The translations under genes and the position numbers were made by a program. The notes beneath the pieces are model-generated. The model made no database searches and was not told where the DNA came from. It saw only the letters and a list, made by a program, of their open reading frames with translations. 64,000 nucleotides of DNA from contig JBBPYK010000050.1 of the NCBI GenBank assembly GCA_038199985.1, positions 88,093 to 152,092 of the forward strand. The letters run 5' to 3'. Positions within the stretch are counted from its first letter, which is position 1. Each line of letters opens with the position of its first letter. This DNA is from Arthrobacter_J sp038199985. GTDB lineage: Bacteria > Actinomycetota > Actinomycetes > Actinomycetales > Micrococcaceae. Below are positions 1 through 9,059 of the stretch, piece by piece.

Positions 1-814
1 ACGACTGGATTCGGCCACTACGGTTAGGACTCAAAATAACTAGAGCCACTGAGGCCACAGCACCAATGAGCCCTGCCAGGGCAAAGATTTTGACCGGGGC
101 CCCCGCGAAGAACACGGCCGCCACCAAGATGAGCATAAGGATCATTCCAGTTCCCAAGTCTTTGCCCATGATCACCAGCAGGATAGCCAAACCTCCCAGC
201 GGAAAAACAGGGATGATGGCGTGCATCGGGTGACGGACCAGCCCGGCTTTTCGGGCCAGTACCGTGGCACACCACACTGCCAGCGCCAACTTGGCTGGTT
301 CAGACGGCTGGAACTGGATCGATCCAATGGCGATCCAGTTCGTGTTGCCGTTGACGGTGATGCCGAAGATTTGCACCATCGTCAGTAGAATCCACGATCC
401 GATGAGGCCCGGCCAGGCCACCGCGGTGTAGAATTTTTTACCCGCCCGGGAGAGCAGCAGCATGAGCACAATGCCTATGGCCGCGAAAACACTTTGTTTG
501 AGGAACAGCTTGAAAGTGTTCGTGTTTTCGGCAATGGCTTCAACGGATGAGGCCGAAAGGACCATCATGAGACCGATGGCCGTCAACGCCAGCGTGGCGC
601 CGAGAATCATGTAGTAGGCGCTGCCACTGCTGGCTTTTCCTCGACCTTCGACGCGGGAAATGATGCGTTTGAAAACATTGGGGTTTGCTGGCGGCTCTTG
701 GGGCGCCACTTTCCTCGGAGGCGCCTCCGCCGTTGAGGGCTGGTGCGTCTGGGGCTTCGGGTGCATGACCACACGTGGCTTCCTGCCCGTGTGCCCCTTG
801 GGCGTCGGGACCAT
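1..814 (-). CDS. ftsW: FtsW, septal peptidoglycan glycosyltransferase (SEDS), 3'-truncated by window edge
   Basis: FtsW polymerises lipid II into glycan strands at the septum together with its transpeptidase partner FtsI. About 271 residues are visible. A Pro/Lys-rich cytoplasmic N-terminus of about 65 residues comes first, then several hydrophobic helices and the SEDS-type stretch containing NTNWIAIGSIQFQPSEPAKL, then GKDLGTG. The frame runs off position 1, so the C-terminal helices are missing here. The ATG at 814-812 overlaps the murD TGA by one base (TGATG), which implies translational coupling and sets the start. FtsW and RodA are paralogues, but position directly after murD in a dcw cluster argues for FtsW. 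Confidence 0.93.
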   Translation of the reverse strand, partial: MVPTPKGHTGRKPRVVMHPKPQTHQPSTAEAPPRKVAPQEPPANPNVFKRIISRVEGRGKASSGSAYYMILGATLALTAIGLMMVLSASSVEAIAENTNTFKLFLKQSVFAAIGIVLMLLLSRAGKKFYTAVAWPGLIGSWILLTMVQIFGITVNGNTNWIAIGSIQFQPSEPAKLALAVWCATVLARKAGLVRHPMHAIIPVFPLGGLAILLVIMGKDLGTGMILMLILVAAVFFAGAPVKIFALAGLIGAVASVALVILSPNRSGRIQS

Positions 815-2370
815 CAGGACTCCTTCGTGGTCGGCGCCGGACCCTCCACCCGTGAACGGACTGCGTCGGCGAATGCGCTGCCGCGTTGGGCATAGGACAT
901 GAATTGGTCCATGGATGCCGCGGCCGGGGCCAACAAAACCGTATCTCCGTCCACCGCCACGCGGACGGCTGCAGCAACAGCTTGTTCCATGATCCGCTTC
1001 CCCATGGAGTCCAGATCTTCTCCCTGAACCATTTCAGTGTCACCCGCGCTGAGGTGAATAACGCTGACATCTGGAGCGTGTCGCTGCAATGCGGTTTCCA
1101 GAGTCGCTGTGTCAACGCCAATGAGTACGACAGCTTTCAGACGAGACACGCTGTCAACGACGAGGTCATCATAGCTAACGCCTTTGGACAAGCCCCCAGC
1201 TATCCAGACCACAGAATTGAAAGACTTCAAGGACGCAGCCGCCGCGTGCGGGTTGGTAGCCTTGGAGTCATTAACCCAAGCAACGCCGTTCTTCCGTGCC
1301 ACGAGCTGAATCCGGTGATCTCCAGGATGGTAGTTGCGGATGCCGTCTCGAATGGCTGCTGGTTCCACGCCTAGGGCGCGCGCAAGGGCTGCCGCGGCTA
1401 GCGCATTGGCGACGAGGTGTCGTGGCGCTAACTCACCGACATCGACCAAAGATGCCAGTTCTGCGGCCGAATCCTTCCGCTCTTTAATATAAGCGCGATC
1501 CACGAGCAAGTCCTCCACTACCCCCAGCATCGAAATAGCCGGAAGCCCCGTGGTGAAGCCAATGGCTCGGCATCCCTCTAGCACGTCGGCTTCCTGAACC
1601 ATGCGTATGGTTTCCTCTTGCTCCGCGTTGAAGATGCAGGCGAGCCGGGTGTTGCTATAGACACGTGCCTTGTCTGCCACGTACGCGTCGTAGGAACCAT
1701 GCCAGTCGACGTGATCCTCCGCTACGTTGAGACAAACGCTGGCCGCGGGAGAGATTGATTGGGCCCAGTGAAGCTGGAAGCTGGAAAGTTCAACGACGAT
1801 TGCATCCCAGCCCTGAGGATCACGGATAACGTCCAGAATCGGGGTGCCGACGTTGCCCGCCGCGACTGCTCTCAAGCCGGCTGCAACGAGCATGGACTCG
1901 GTAAGCCCAACGGTGGTCGTCTTCCCGTTGGTCCCTGTGACCGCCAGCCACTCTCCGGCTTTGCTTCCAGGTCGTGCTCTGAGGCGCCAAGCCAGTTCCA
2001 TGTCGCCCCAGACCGGAATGCCATGTTCTGCAGCGGCCTCAAGTAGCGGGTGCGTTGGAGGCATACCTGGTGAACCGAACACCAGTTCCGGCAGCTCGCC
2101 GTCGAGGAGGGGCAGCGTTTGGTCCGCGTCTGGTCCGAGAAAAACCTCTTCGACGCCAACGATCTTCAATGTTTGCGCTGACTGCTGTGCCTCTGCGTTG
2201 TCAGAAGTAGCGACAACAACAACCCGGGCACCAAGCTCTGCCATGGTGTCCGCGATCGAAAAACCCGTCTTACTAATACCGGCGACGACAACTCTGAGTC
2301 CGGACCACTCTGAATCCCAAGATCTCAGTGACTCAATACGGGAATTATGATTGTTGCAGGCTGCGCTCAC
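814..2370 (-). CDS. murD: UDP-N-acetylmuramoyl-L-alanine--D-glutamate ligase MurD
   Basis: Cytoplasmic Mur ligase adding D-Glu to UDP-MurNAc-L-Ala using ATP. It shows the N-terminal Rossmann-like start (VVVAGISKTGFSIADT), the ATP loop VTGTNGKTTTVGL and the ligase signature NVAEDHVDWHG. The chosen start is the GTG at 2370, whose first bases overlap the mraY TGA as GTGA, giving 518 aa. An ATG at 2385 and longer forms are open but would overlap mraY further. The gene lies between mraY and ftsW as in most dcw clusters. Function is secure; only the start is uncertain. Confidence 0.95.
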   Translation of the reverse strand: MSAACNNHNSRIESLRSWDSEWSGLRVVVAGISKTGFSIADTMAELGARVVVVATSDNAEAQQSAQTLKIVGVEEVFLGPDADQTLPLLDGELPELVFGSPGMPPTHPLLEAAAEHGIPVWGDMELAWRLRARPGSKAGEWLAVTGTNGKTTTVGLTESMLVAAGLRAVAAGNVGTPILDVIRDPQGWDAIVVELSSFQLHWAQSISPAASVCLNVAEDHVDWHGSYDAYVADKARVYSNTRLACIFNAEQEETIRMVQEADVLEGCRAIGFTTGLPAISMLGVVEDLLVDRAYIKERKDSAAELASLVDVGELAPRHLVANALAAAALARALGVEPAAIRDGIRNYHPGDHRIQLVARKNGVAWVNDSKATNPHAAAASLKSFNSVVWIAGGLSKGVSYDDLVVDSVSRLKAVVLIGVDTATLETALQRHAPDVSVIHLSAGDTEMVQGEDLDSMGKRIMEQAVAAAVRVAVDGDTVLLAPAAASMDQFMSYAQRGSAFADAVRSRVEGPAPTTKES

Positions 2371-3467
2371 AGCACTACAACCCATTCGGCGTAGAAGATA
2401 CCAAGGCCGGTTGAGACGAACAGTCCGCACAAGATCCAGAAGCGAACGACGACGGTGACTTCCGCCCAACCCTTGAGCTCGAAATGGTGCTGGAGCGGTG
2501 CCATCTTGAAAAAGCGCTTTCCGCCCGTGGCTTTGAAGTAGCCAACTTGTATGATCACCGACAGCGTGATGAGGACAAAGAGCCCGGCGATGACCGCAAG
2601 GAGGAGTTGTGTACGGGAAAGTATCGCGAATCCGGCGATCGCCCCGCCGATAGCCAATGATCCGGTGTCACCCATAAAGATTTTTGCGGGGGAAGTGTTC
2701 CACCAGAGGAAACCGATCAGCGCTCCACACAGGGCACCGGCCAGCATTGCCAAATCAAGAGGGTCCCGGACTTCGTAACAACCTGACCCCGCCAACCGTG
2801 CACAACTCTGGTTGAACTGCCAGATGCCCATCAACATGTACGCACCAAACACCATGATGGCCGCTCCGGCAGCCAAACCGTCCAGTCCGTCAGCCAGATT
2901 CACGCCATTGCTCGCGGCTGTAATGATGAAATTGGCCCAGATGACAAAGAGTATTATTCCGAGAACTGTCCCTGCGAAAGCCAAGTCCAGCCCGGTGTCG
3001 CGGACGAATGACACGCGAGTTGATGCCGGCGTCCGGCCCTGACCGTTGGGAAAGTTCAGTGCCAGAATGGCAAAGGCGACGCCTACAACCGTCTGACCGA
3101 TGATTTTGGCCGGGGCGCTCAGGCCGAGGCTCCGCTGATTCGATATTTTTGTGAAGTCGTCAAAAAAGCCGACAAGGCCCATGCCTACCATCAGAAATAG
3201 CAGGAGCATTCCCGAAGCGGTGGGCCCACCGCTGTGAGGATTTATCATCGACATCAGCAGATGTGTCAGGAAGTATGCCGCGATGACGGACGCCAGAATG
3301 ACGGCACCACCCATAGTGGGCGTTCCACGCTTGGTGTGATGCGCCGTCGGGCCGTCATCTCTGATGAACTGCCCGTACTGGCGACGTACCAAAAGCTTGA
3401 TGAAAAAAGGAGTTCCCACCAGCGAGAAAACTAGGCCCAGTGCAGAACCGACGAGCAGTGCGATCAC
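2367..3467 (-). CDS. mraY: Phospho-N-acetylmuramoyl-pentapeptide transferase MraY
   Basis: Integral membrane enzyme moving phospho-MurNAc-pentapeptide from UDP to undecaprenyl phosphate to give lipid I. The 366-aa product has about ten hydrophobic segments. It carries the family motifs GPTAHHTKRGTPTMGG near the N-terminus, FFDDFTKI, the NLADGLDGLAAG loop and MGDTGSLAIGG, and ends with the PLQHHFELKGW motif. The GTG start overlaps the murF stop by four bases (GTGA). Length and motif order are normal for the family. Confidence 0.97.
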   Translation of the reverse strand: MIALLVGSALGLVFSLVGTPFFIKLLVRRQYGQFIRDDGPTAHHTKRGTPTMGGAVILASVIAAYFLTHLLMSMINPHSGGPTASGMLLLFLMVGMGLVGFFDDFTKISNQRSLGLSAPAKIIGQTVVGVAFAILALNFPNGQGRTPASTRVSFVRDTGLDLAFAGTVLGIILFVIWANFIITAASNGVNLADGLDGLAAGAAIMVFGAYMLMGIWQFNQSCARLAGSGCYEVRDPLDLAMLAGALCGALIGFLWWNTSPAKIFMGDTGSLAIGGAIAGFAILSRTQLLLAVIAGLFVLITLSVIIQVGYFKATGGKRFFKMAPLQHHFELKGWAEVTVVVRFWILCGLFVSTGLGIFYAEWVVVL

Positions 3468-4945
3468 GAGTGATCACTCCCTTCGTGTTCGGTACCCATA
3501 CCGGGCCGTGCGTCAGCTCGTAATGCTATACGATCGCCGAGGTGCCGTAGCCCCGTTGCATTCGAGGACTTGAACAGTACGATGTCCTCCGGAGCCAACT
3601 CTGCGGCAAGGATCTGCTCTGCTTCCTCTGCCGTTTCCACAAATGCCGCTTCATTGCCCCAGGAGCCTTCGAGGACCGCGCCGTTGTGCATGGCCTTGGC
3701 AGCGCGCCCCACGACGATTAGCCGCGAAATGTTCAGCCGAACAACAACACGCCCGATGGCGTCATGCTCTTCGATGCTGCGGTCGCCGAGTTCGAGCATT
3801 TCGCCCAGCACAGCCCACGAACGACGTCCACGGGATAACTCGGCTAGGGTACGCAGTGCCGCCCTCATGGATTCGGGATTCGCGTTGTACGCATCGTTGA
3901 TGACCGTAACCCCGTCGGGCCTTTCAAAGCGCTCCATGCGCCAGCGACTGGCCGCACTCAGAGAGGACAATCGAGTGGCAATTCCCGCCGGCGCCATTCC
4001 AGCAGCGTAGGCAGCTGTAGCGGCAGCCAGCAGATTCGTCGCGTGATGGAGTCCAATGAGACGCGACTGCACCTCATGAAAGGAACCATCTGGGAAAGCA
4101 AGGTTGAAGAAGGGATGACCATCATCGTTTGTGTGTAAGTTCCGGGCCGACAATTGTTCGCGGCCCAGGCGACGGAAACTGTCTGACGCGGTGAAATAGA
4201 TACAGCTTGCAGACGTTCTGCTCTCCATGGAGAGCACCAGCGGGTCATCAGCGTTAATAATCGCCACGCCGTCGGGCGCCAGAGATTCCAGTAACTCACC
4301 CTTTGCCTTTGCAATGTTCTCCACTCCGCCGAATTCACCCGCGTGCGCGGAACCAACACAGAGCACGACGCCGACGTCCGGACGCACCATCTCTGCGAGG
4401 TACTTGATGTGTCCGACGCCAGTGGCTCCCATCTCGATAACGAGGAAACGTGTGCCGTAGTCGGCGGTAAAAACAGTGAGTGGTACTCCTACCTCACCGT
4501 TGTACGAACCCTGTGGTGCGATAGTCGTTCCCTGCGTCTCGAGCAAGCCCTTGAGCAGATCTTTGGTGGTCGTTTTACCTGCTGATCCGGTGATGCCGAT
4601 CACCGTTAGATCACCAGCGGCCCTGAGCCTACGGACGATTTCGGCTGCGAGAGCACCCATAGCGAGCACCGGGTCCTTGACCACGACACACGGATACGAT
4701 TCTTGCTCCCCGCAGCTGACAACCCGTTCAGTCATCGCTAGAACCGCTCCGTTAGCGAAAGCGGACTTCAGGTGCAGATGCCCATCAGAATGTTCGCCCG
4801 CGCGAGCCACGAACAAGCTTCCCTGCTCACACTCCCGCGAGTCCGTAGTGGCGGACGTCACCGCAAACGAGTCAGTGGACGCATCGGGAAGGCGTAGTTC
4901 GCCGTCTGTAATTTCCGCAATTTCAGCGGCAGTTAACTCAATCAT
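3464..4945 (-). CDS. murF: UDP-N-acetylmuramoyl-tripeptide--D-alanyl-D-alanine ligase MurF
   Basis: Adds D-Ala-D-Ala to the UDP-MurNAc-tripeptide, the last cytoplasmic precursor step. The 493-aa protein has the N-terminal MurF domain, the P-loop GITGSAGKTTTKDLLKGLL, the ligase core containing LVIEMGATGVGHI, and the C-terminal segment VINDAYNANPESM typical of MurF. Five bases separate it from the murE stop, and its own stop overlaps the mraY start. Nothing unusual was noticed. Confidence 0.96.
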   Translation of the reverse strand: MIELTAAEIAEITDGELRLPDASTDSFAVTSATTDSRECEQGSLFVARAGEHSDGHLHLKSAFANGAVLAMTERVVSCGEQESYPCVVVKDPVLAMGALAAEIVRRLRAAGDLTVIGITGSAGKTTTKDLLKGLLETQGTTIAPQGSYNGEVGVPLTVFTADYGTRFLVIEMGATGVGHIKYLAEMVRPDVGVVLCVGSAHAGEFGGVENIAKAKGELLESLAPDGVAIINADDPLVLSMESRTSASCIYFTASDSFRRLGREQLSARNLHTNDDGHPFFNLAFPDGSFHEVQSRLIGLHHATNLLAAATAAYAAGMAPAGIATRLSSLSAASRWRMERFERPDGVTVINDAYNANPESMRAALRTLAELSRGRRSWAVLGEMLELGDRSIEEHDAIGRVVVRLNISRLIVVGRAAKAMHNGAVLEGSWGNEAAFVETAEEAEQILAAELAPEDIVLFKSSNATGLRHLGDRIALRADARPGMGTEHEGSDHS

Positions 4946-4950
4946 GTCGG

Positions 4951-6564
4951 CTAGGACTCTACCGTCTCGATCTGCACGGTGTTGAATCCGCGTTCCTCCA
5001 GAGCTGCCCGAAGCTCCACCCTGTCGTCGAGGGCGTGGTTCTCACCCTTGATTTCCTGCCACACCTCATGGCCTCGGCCGGCAATGACAATCGTGTCCGC
5101 CTCGTTTGCCAGAGCGACGGCGCGTCTGATGGCATTCCGCCGCGGAAATACCTCTTCGACGACGCAGGGGATGTGCTGACGTTTCTGCTCGCGTTTGGCA
5201 CCAGCAAGAACATCAGCACGAATCGACGCAGCGTCCTCTTCGTGCGGATCGTCGTCGGTGATGACAACGACGTCGGCTAGTCTCGCAGCTATCTCACCCA
5301 TCATGGGCCGTTTGAGCGCGTCTCTCTGGCCTGTAGCGCCGAAGACGACGATGACACGCGATCCGCTTTCGGGACGGCGCACGGCCTCAAGGGTCAGAGC
5401 CAGAGCATCGGTATTATGTGCAAAATCCACAATTGCCGCGGGGGCCTCACCGATGAGTTGCATACGGCCGGGAACCTGGGCTGTAAACGGATCATGCAGG
5501 GCAGCTGCGGCCTGTATTTCCTCAGCTGGCACACCCGATGCGAGCACCATTGTGGCAGCCAGCGCTGCGTTCGCCACGTTGAACCGGCCAGGAAGTCCCG
5601 TGCACAATTTGAGACTTCGACCATCCCGAGCAGTCAACGTGAAGCTATGACCCAGCCCGTGCCTGATGACATCCTCGACAATCCAGTCAGCGTCCTCCGC
5701 GGGCTCCGGTTGCGTCGCGAGCGTCGTCACACCCGCGTCAGTGGTCTCAGCCAACCTCCGTCCCCAGACGTCGTCGATGATGATTACTGCCTTGTCTGCA
5801 GCTTCGCGGCGAAACAACTGCGACTTCGTGGCAAAATACTCTTCCATGGTCTCGTGGAGATCAAGGTGATCCTGAGTCAGGTTCGTGAATCCGACGACGT
5901 CGAATTTCACGGCGTCAACACGGTGGAAGTGCAATGCGTGCGAGGAAACCTCCATAGAAGCGGCATCGATGCTGCGCTCCTTCATTAGTGCGAGCAATCC
6001 GTGCACCTGCGGTGACTCAGGAGTTGTCAGAGCGCTGGGGATCGGTTCACCGCCTGCAAGTATTTCAATAGTTCCGATAAGTCCTGTGGACCGCCCGATG
6101 GAAACGAGCAATGAATTGATGAAGTAAGTGGTGGTGGTTTTGCCGTTGGTTCCTGTGACTCCGAACAGCGTAGGACTTGCTGAGCGCGTTCGGTATACGG
6201 CGGCCGCAACCTCTCCCACCAGGTTCCGGGGTGTGGGCACTACAACAACAGGCACTGGTCCATGGGTACCCACGAGGAGAGCTCCCTCGGGATCCGTCAA
6301 AATTGCAGCGGCGCCTGCCGTGATAGCCGCAGCCGCGTACAGTGCTCCATGCTGCATGGCGCCCGGAAGGGCTGCGTAGAGATCCCCTGGGTGGACTTGC
6401 CGCGAGTCCATGGCAACGCCTGAGATCAGGACATCCGCGTTTTTTGGACCCGGTAGTGCATCGGCTTCGACCCCTACCCCGAGCAAAACCTTCGTCAGCG
6501 GTGCGGCGGGTGTTTTCAGCGGCCGCATGGAGGAGGCTGTCTCCTGGGTGAGGGATGTCTTCAT
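4951..6564 (-). CDS. murE: UDP-N-acetylmuramoylalanyl-D-glutamate--diamino-acid ligase MurE
   Basis: Adds the third stem-peptide residue to UDP-MurNAc-L-Ala-D-Glu. The 537-aa protein has the MurE N-terminal domain, ATP loop FGVTGTNGKTTTTYFINSLL, substrate region TTPESPQVHGLL and NLTQDHLDLHETMEEYF. The C-terminal segment reads TDDDPHEEDAA where meso-diaminopimelate-specific enzymes typically carry a DNPR motif. The Arg is therefore absent, which fits an L-Lys-adding enzyme as known in Micrococcaceae (A3/A4 peptidoglycan). The specificity is an inference from that motif. Confidence 0.94.
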   Translation of the reverse strand: MKTSLTQETASSMRPLKTPAAPLTKVLLGVGVEADALPGPKNADVLISGVAMDSRQVHPGDLYAALPGAMQHGALYAAAAITAGAAAILTDPEGALLVGTHGPVPVVVVPTPRNLVGEVAAAVYRTRSASPTLFGVTGTNGKTTTTYFINSLLVSIGRSTGLIGTIEILAGGEPIPSALTTPESPQVHGLLALMKERSIDAASMEVSSHALHFHRVDAVKFDVVGFTNLTQDHLDLHETMEEYFATKSQLFRREAADKAVIIIDDVWGRRLAETTDAGVTTLATQPEPAEDADWIVEDVIRHGLGHSFTLTARDGRSLKLCTGLPGRFNVANAALAATMVLASGVPAEEIQAAAALHDPFTAQVPGRMQLIGEAPAAIVDFAHNTDALALTLEAVRRPESGSRVIVVFGATGQRDALKRPMMGEIAARLADVVVITDDDPHEEDAASIRADVLAGAKREQKRQHIPCVVEEVFPRRNAIRRAVALANEADTIVIAGRGHEVWQEIKGENHALDDRVELRAALEERGFNTVQIETVES

Positions 6565-6587
6565 CTATTTGTATCTCTCGCTGCTGG

Positions 6588-8381
6588 TCAGTACTCGAGG
6601 GGGAAAATTTCCGGTTTCCCGGTGGATGGTGGAACGTCGTTCATCTGCAATACCCGTAACATCACCTTTTTGAACGAGTTGCCCGGCAAAAGGTAGTACA
6701 GGTCTCCCTGCGGTCGTTGAAGCGTCACCACCACCACATATTCTGGCGACTCAACCGGCGCTATACCGGCATAGGAAAGTGTATATCCGTCGTAGCCGCC
6801 CTGTGGACTGGAAGCCTCCGCTGTACCGGTCTTGGAGCCCACACGGTATTCCTCCAACTTGCCCTGTTTTCCGGATCCCTTCTCGGTCACCGTCTCCAGC
6901 ATCTTTCGGAGTGTACCGGCGGTGTCCTTTGAGACTACGCGTTCTCCTGCTTCTGGCTCAATGGTGTGTTCGGTTCCGTCCGGATCTACGTAGGCCTCCA
7001 CGAGTTGCGGTTTGAGGCGCATGCCGTCATTGGCAATGATTTGGTAGGCGAGGGCGGTGTGAAGACTTGTTTGAGCAAGCCCCTGCCCAAAGAGCACAGT
7101 GTACTGCTGGCGTACGTCCCAGTCATTGGGCTCGGCCAACAGGCCTGCGGTGGCACCGTTGAGCCCGATGCCCGTTGGTTGACCGATACCGAACTTCTGC
7201 AGCCATTCGTAGCGTTTCTGCTGACTGAGTTGTTCCCCAATCATTACCGTCCCTGTATTCATAGACTTGGCGAAAATACCCGCCGCAGTCATGTGCACGG
7301 TTCCGTGATCGAAAGCATCGCTGAATGTCTGGCCGTCGACGGTATAGCGGGCAGGGATCTCAAACTTAGAGCTGGGCTCGATTGTCCCTTCCTCAAGAGC
7401 TGCTGCCATCGTGATGAGTTTTGTCGTTGATCCTGGCTCGTATGACGCCGTCACTGAAAGCGGAAGCCGAAATTCTGGGGATGTTTTCCCCGGGTTATTA
7501 GGGTCAGGCGTGGTTGACTCCGCCATGGCGCGCACCTTGCCTGTGGAAACTTCCATCACGACGATGTTGCCCCATTGGGCGTTGTATTCCTCCACCTGTG
7601 CACCAATGACCTGCTGGGCGTACCACTGCAGGTCCTCGTCGATTGTGAGGCGGATCGACTGTCCGTCTTTCGCCGGAACCACTTCGTTGGTCGCGTACGG
7701 AATGCGGATGCCGTCACCGCCTATTTCGAACTTCTTGCTACCGGGCTCCCCGGCCAGTCGCTCATTCTGCATGAGCTCCAAACCTGCGGCGGGCCCTTCT
7801 GCATTCATGAACCCAACGATGGAACCGGCAACCTGTCCCTTGGGATAGATTCGCTGCACGGTGGATTTCGCGTAAATTCCCGGAAACCGAACCGCTACCG
7901 CTTTGTCCTTGACCTGCGGAGTAACCCCAGTGGCGATCACACTGTATGGATCATCGCCGAGGAGAGACCGCGAGAGTGTGTCAACATCTTGGTCCAGGGC
8001 ATCAGCGAGCTCACGCAGGCCCTGCTCAAGGGAAACCGTCTCTTCTTCTCCGGTCGCTGGGTTTACCACCCGTTCGTAACCGTCATCCTTATAGCTATCG
8101 GCATGGGTCTGATCCACGACAAGATCAAAGCGTTCGACGCTTCGCGCAAGGACTTCGCCATTCGTGTCGAGGATGCTCCCCCTGATGGCAGGCACATCGA
8201 CATGTGTGAGGCGCTTGCCGACTGCCGCTTTGGCCCACCCAGCAGGGTCGAGGGCTTGAAGATAGAAGAGCCGGAATCCAAGCACGAGCAGCATGACCAG
8301 AATGAGAGCAAGTCCAATGCGGAGCCTGCGCGCGCTGATCTTCTCACGTGGCATGTTGCCTACTGATGGTGCTCCTGCCAC
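6588..8381 (-). CDS. ftsI: Septal transpeptidase PBP2B/PBP3-type (FtsI)
   Basis: Class B penicillin-binding protein cross-linking septal peptidoglycan. The 597-aa protein has a short cytoplasmic N-terminus, one membrane anchor (about residues 20-41), a PBP dimerisation region, and a transpeptidase domain. The catalytic STTK has its Ser at about residue 318; the KSMNT (SxN) and SKTGTAE (KTG) motifs follow. There is no C-terminal PASTA domain. The gene sits between ftsL and murE; 23 bases separate its stop from the murE start. Confidence 0.96.
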   Translation of the reverse strand: MAGAPSVGNMPREKISARRLRIGLALILVMLLVLGFRLFYLQALDPAGWAKAAVGKRLTHVDVPAIRGSILDTNGEVLARSVERFDLVVDQTHADSYKDDGYERVVNPATGEEETVSLEQGLRELADALDQDVDTLSRSLLGDDPYSVIATGVTPQVKDKAVAVRFPGIYAKSTVQRIYPKGQVAGSIVGFMNAEGPAAGLELMQNERLAGEPGSKKFEIGGDGIRIPYATNEVVPAKDGQSIRLTIDEDLQWYAQQVIGAQVEEYNAQWGNIVVMEVSTGKVRAMAESTTPDPNNPGKTSPEFRLPLSVTASYEPGSTTKLITMAAALEEGTIEPSSKFEIPARYTVDGQTFSDAFDHGTVHMTAAGIFAKSMNTGTVMIGEQLSQQKRYEWLQKFGIGQPTGIGLNGATAGLLAEPNDWDVRQQYTVLFGQGLAQTSLHTALAYQIIANDGMRLKPQLVEAYVDPDGTEHTIEPEAGERVVSKDTAGTLRKMLETVTEKGSGKQGKLEEYRVGSKTGTAEASSPQGGYDGYTLSYAGIAPVESPEYVVVVTLQRPQGDLYYLLPGNSFKKVMLRVLQMNDVPPSTGKPEIFPLEY

Positions 8382-8417
8382 TGTGGCCCCTCATAAACGT
8401 AGTTACCTCGACTGAAC

Positions 8418-9059
8418 CTACTGCCCGGTGTTCTGCTGTGGTGCTGGCACGGTTCCCCCGTTGAGTTCCGGCGCCTTCGGCTCCGGAGCTGACTCCGATA
8501 CCTGTACACCGCTGTCCTCTGCCGAGGGCGTCTGTACTGCTGGTTCGTCCGCGGCCTGCTCAGATGCTCCACCGCTTGTACCCGTGCTCCCGGTCTCAGC
8601 CGGAGGAATGGTGACCAGCGGTTCATCATCCTTGCCTGCAGGTTTCGGGTCCCCGTGAACTTTCATTGCTTTCAGGTCTAGATATCCGAACGACGGCGAT
8701 GCAACCATTCCCAATTGTGCGGCCTCTGCGGCTAAATGTTGGGGAGCCCTGAGGTTTTCGGCCTGTTGCGTCAACGCTTCGTTCTGCTGCTTAAGTGCTG
8801 TTTCTTCCTGAGCCAGCCGGACTAACTCATATTGTCCGGTAGACACCGAGATGTTGATCAGCATTACTGCGGCGAGGGCAACGATGAGAACCGCGCTGCA
8901 GAAGACCGCGAAGGGAACGCGCTGCCGTGCAGGGACTGGGGCCACCAGCGCAAGGGGAGTTCTGCGTCGGGCTGGTCTTTCAACCCAGTGCTCCGGTGAA
9001 CTCAGCTCGCGGACGGTGTTGCCCACCACAGCAGTCTGACTTTGGTTGCCCTGGCTCAT
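8418..9059 (-). CDS. ftsL: FtsL-like divisome membrane protein
   Basis: Small bitopic division protein of 213 aa. A cytoplasmic N-terminus of about 48 residues is followed by a single membrane helix (about 49-72) and a coiled-coil-like stretch (about 76-105, rich in Gln/Glu/Ala/Leu). A Pro/Ser/Glu-rich extracytoplasmic tail follows. FtsL sequences are poorly conserved, so the call rests on topology plus position between rsmH and ftsI, where ftsL always lies in dcw clusters. The long acidic tail after residue 130 looks disordered. The start overlaps the rsmH stop (ATGA). Confidence 0.85.
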   Translation of the reverse strand: MSQGNQSQTAVVGNTVRELSSPEHWVERPARRRTPLALVAPVPARQRVPFAVFCSAVLIVALAAVMLINISVSTGQYELVRLAQEETALKQQNEALTQQAENLRAPQHLAAEAAQLGMVASPSFGYLDLKAMKVHGDPKPAGKDDEPLVTIPPAETGSTGTSGGASEQAADEPAVQTPSAEDSGVQVSESAPEPKAPELNGGTVPAPQQNTGQ

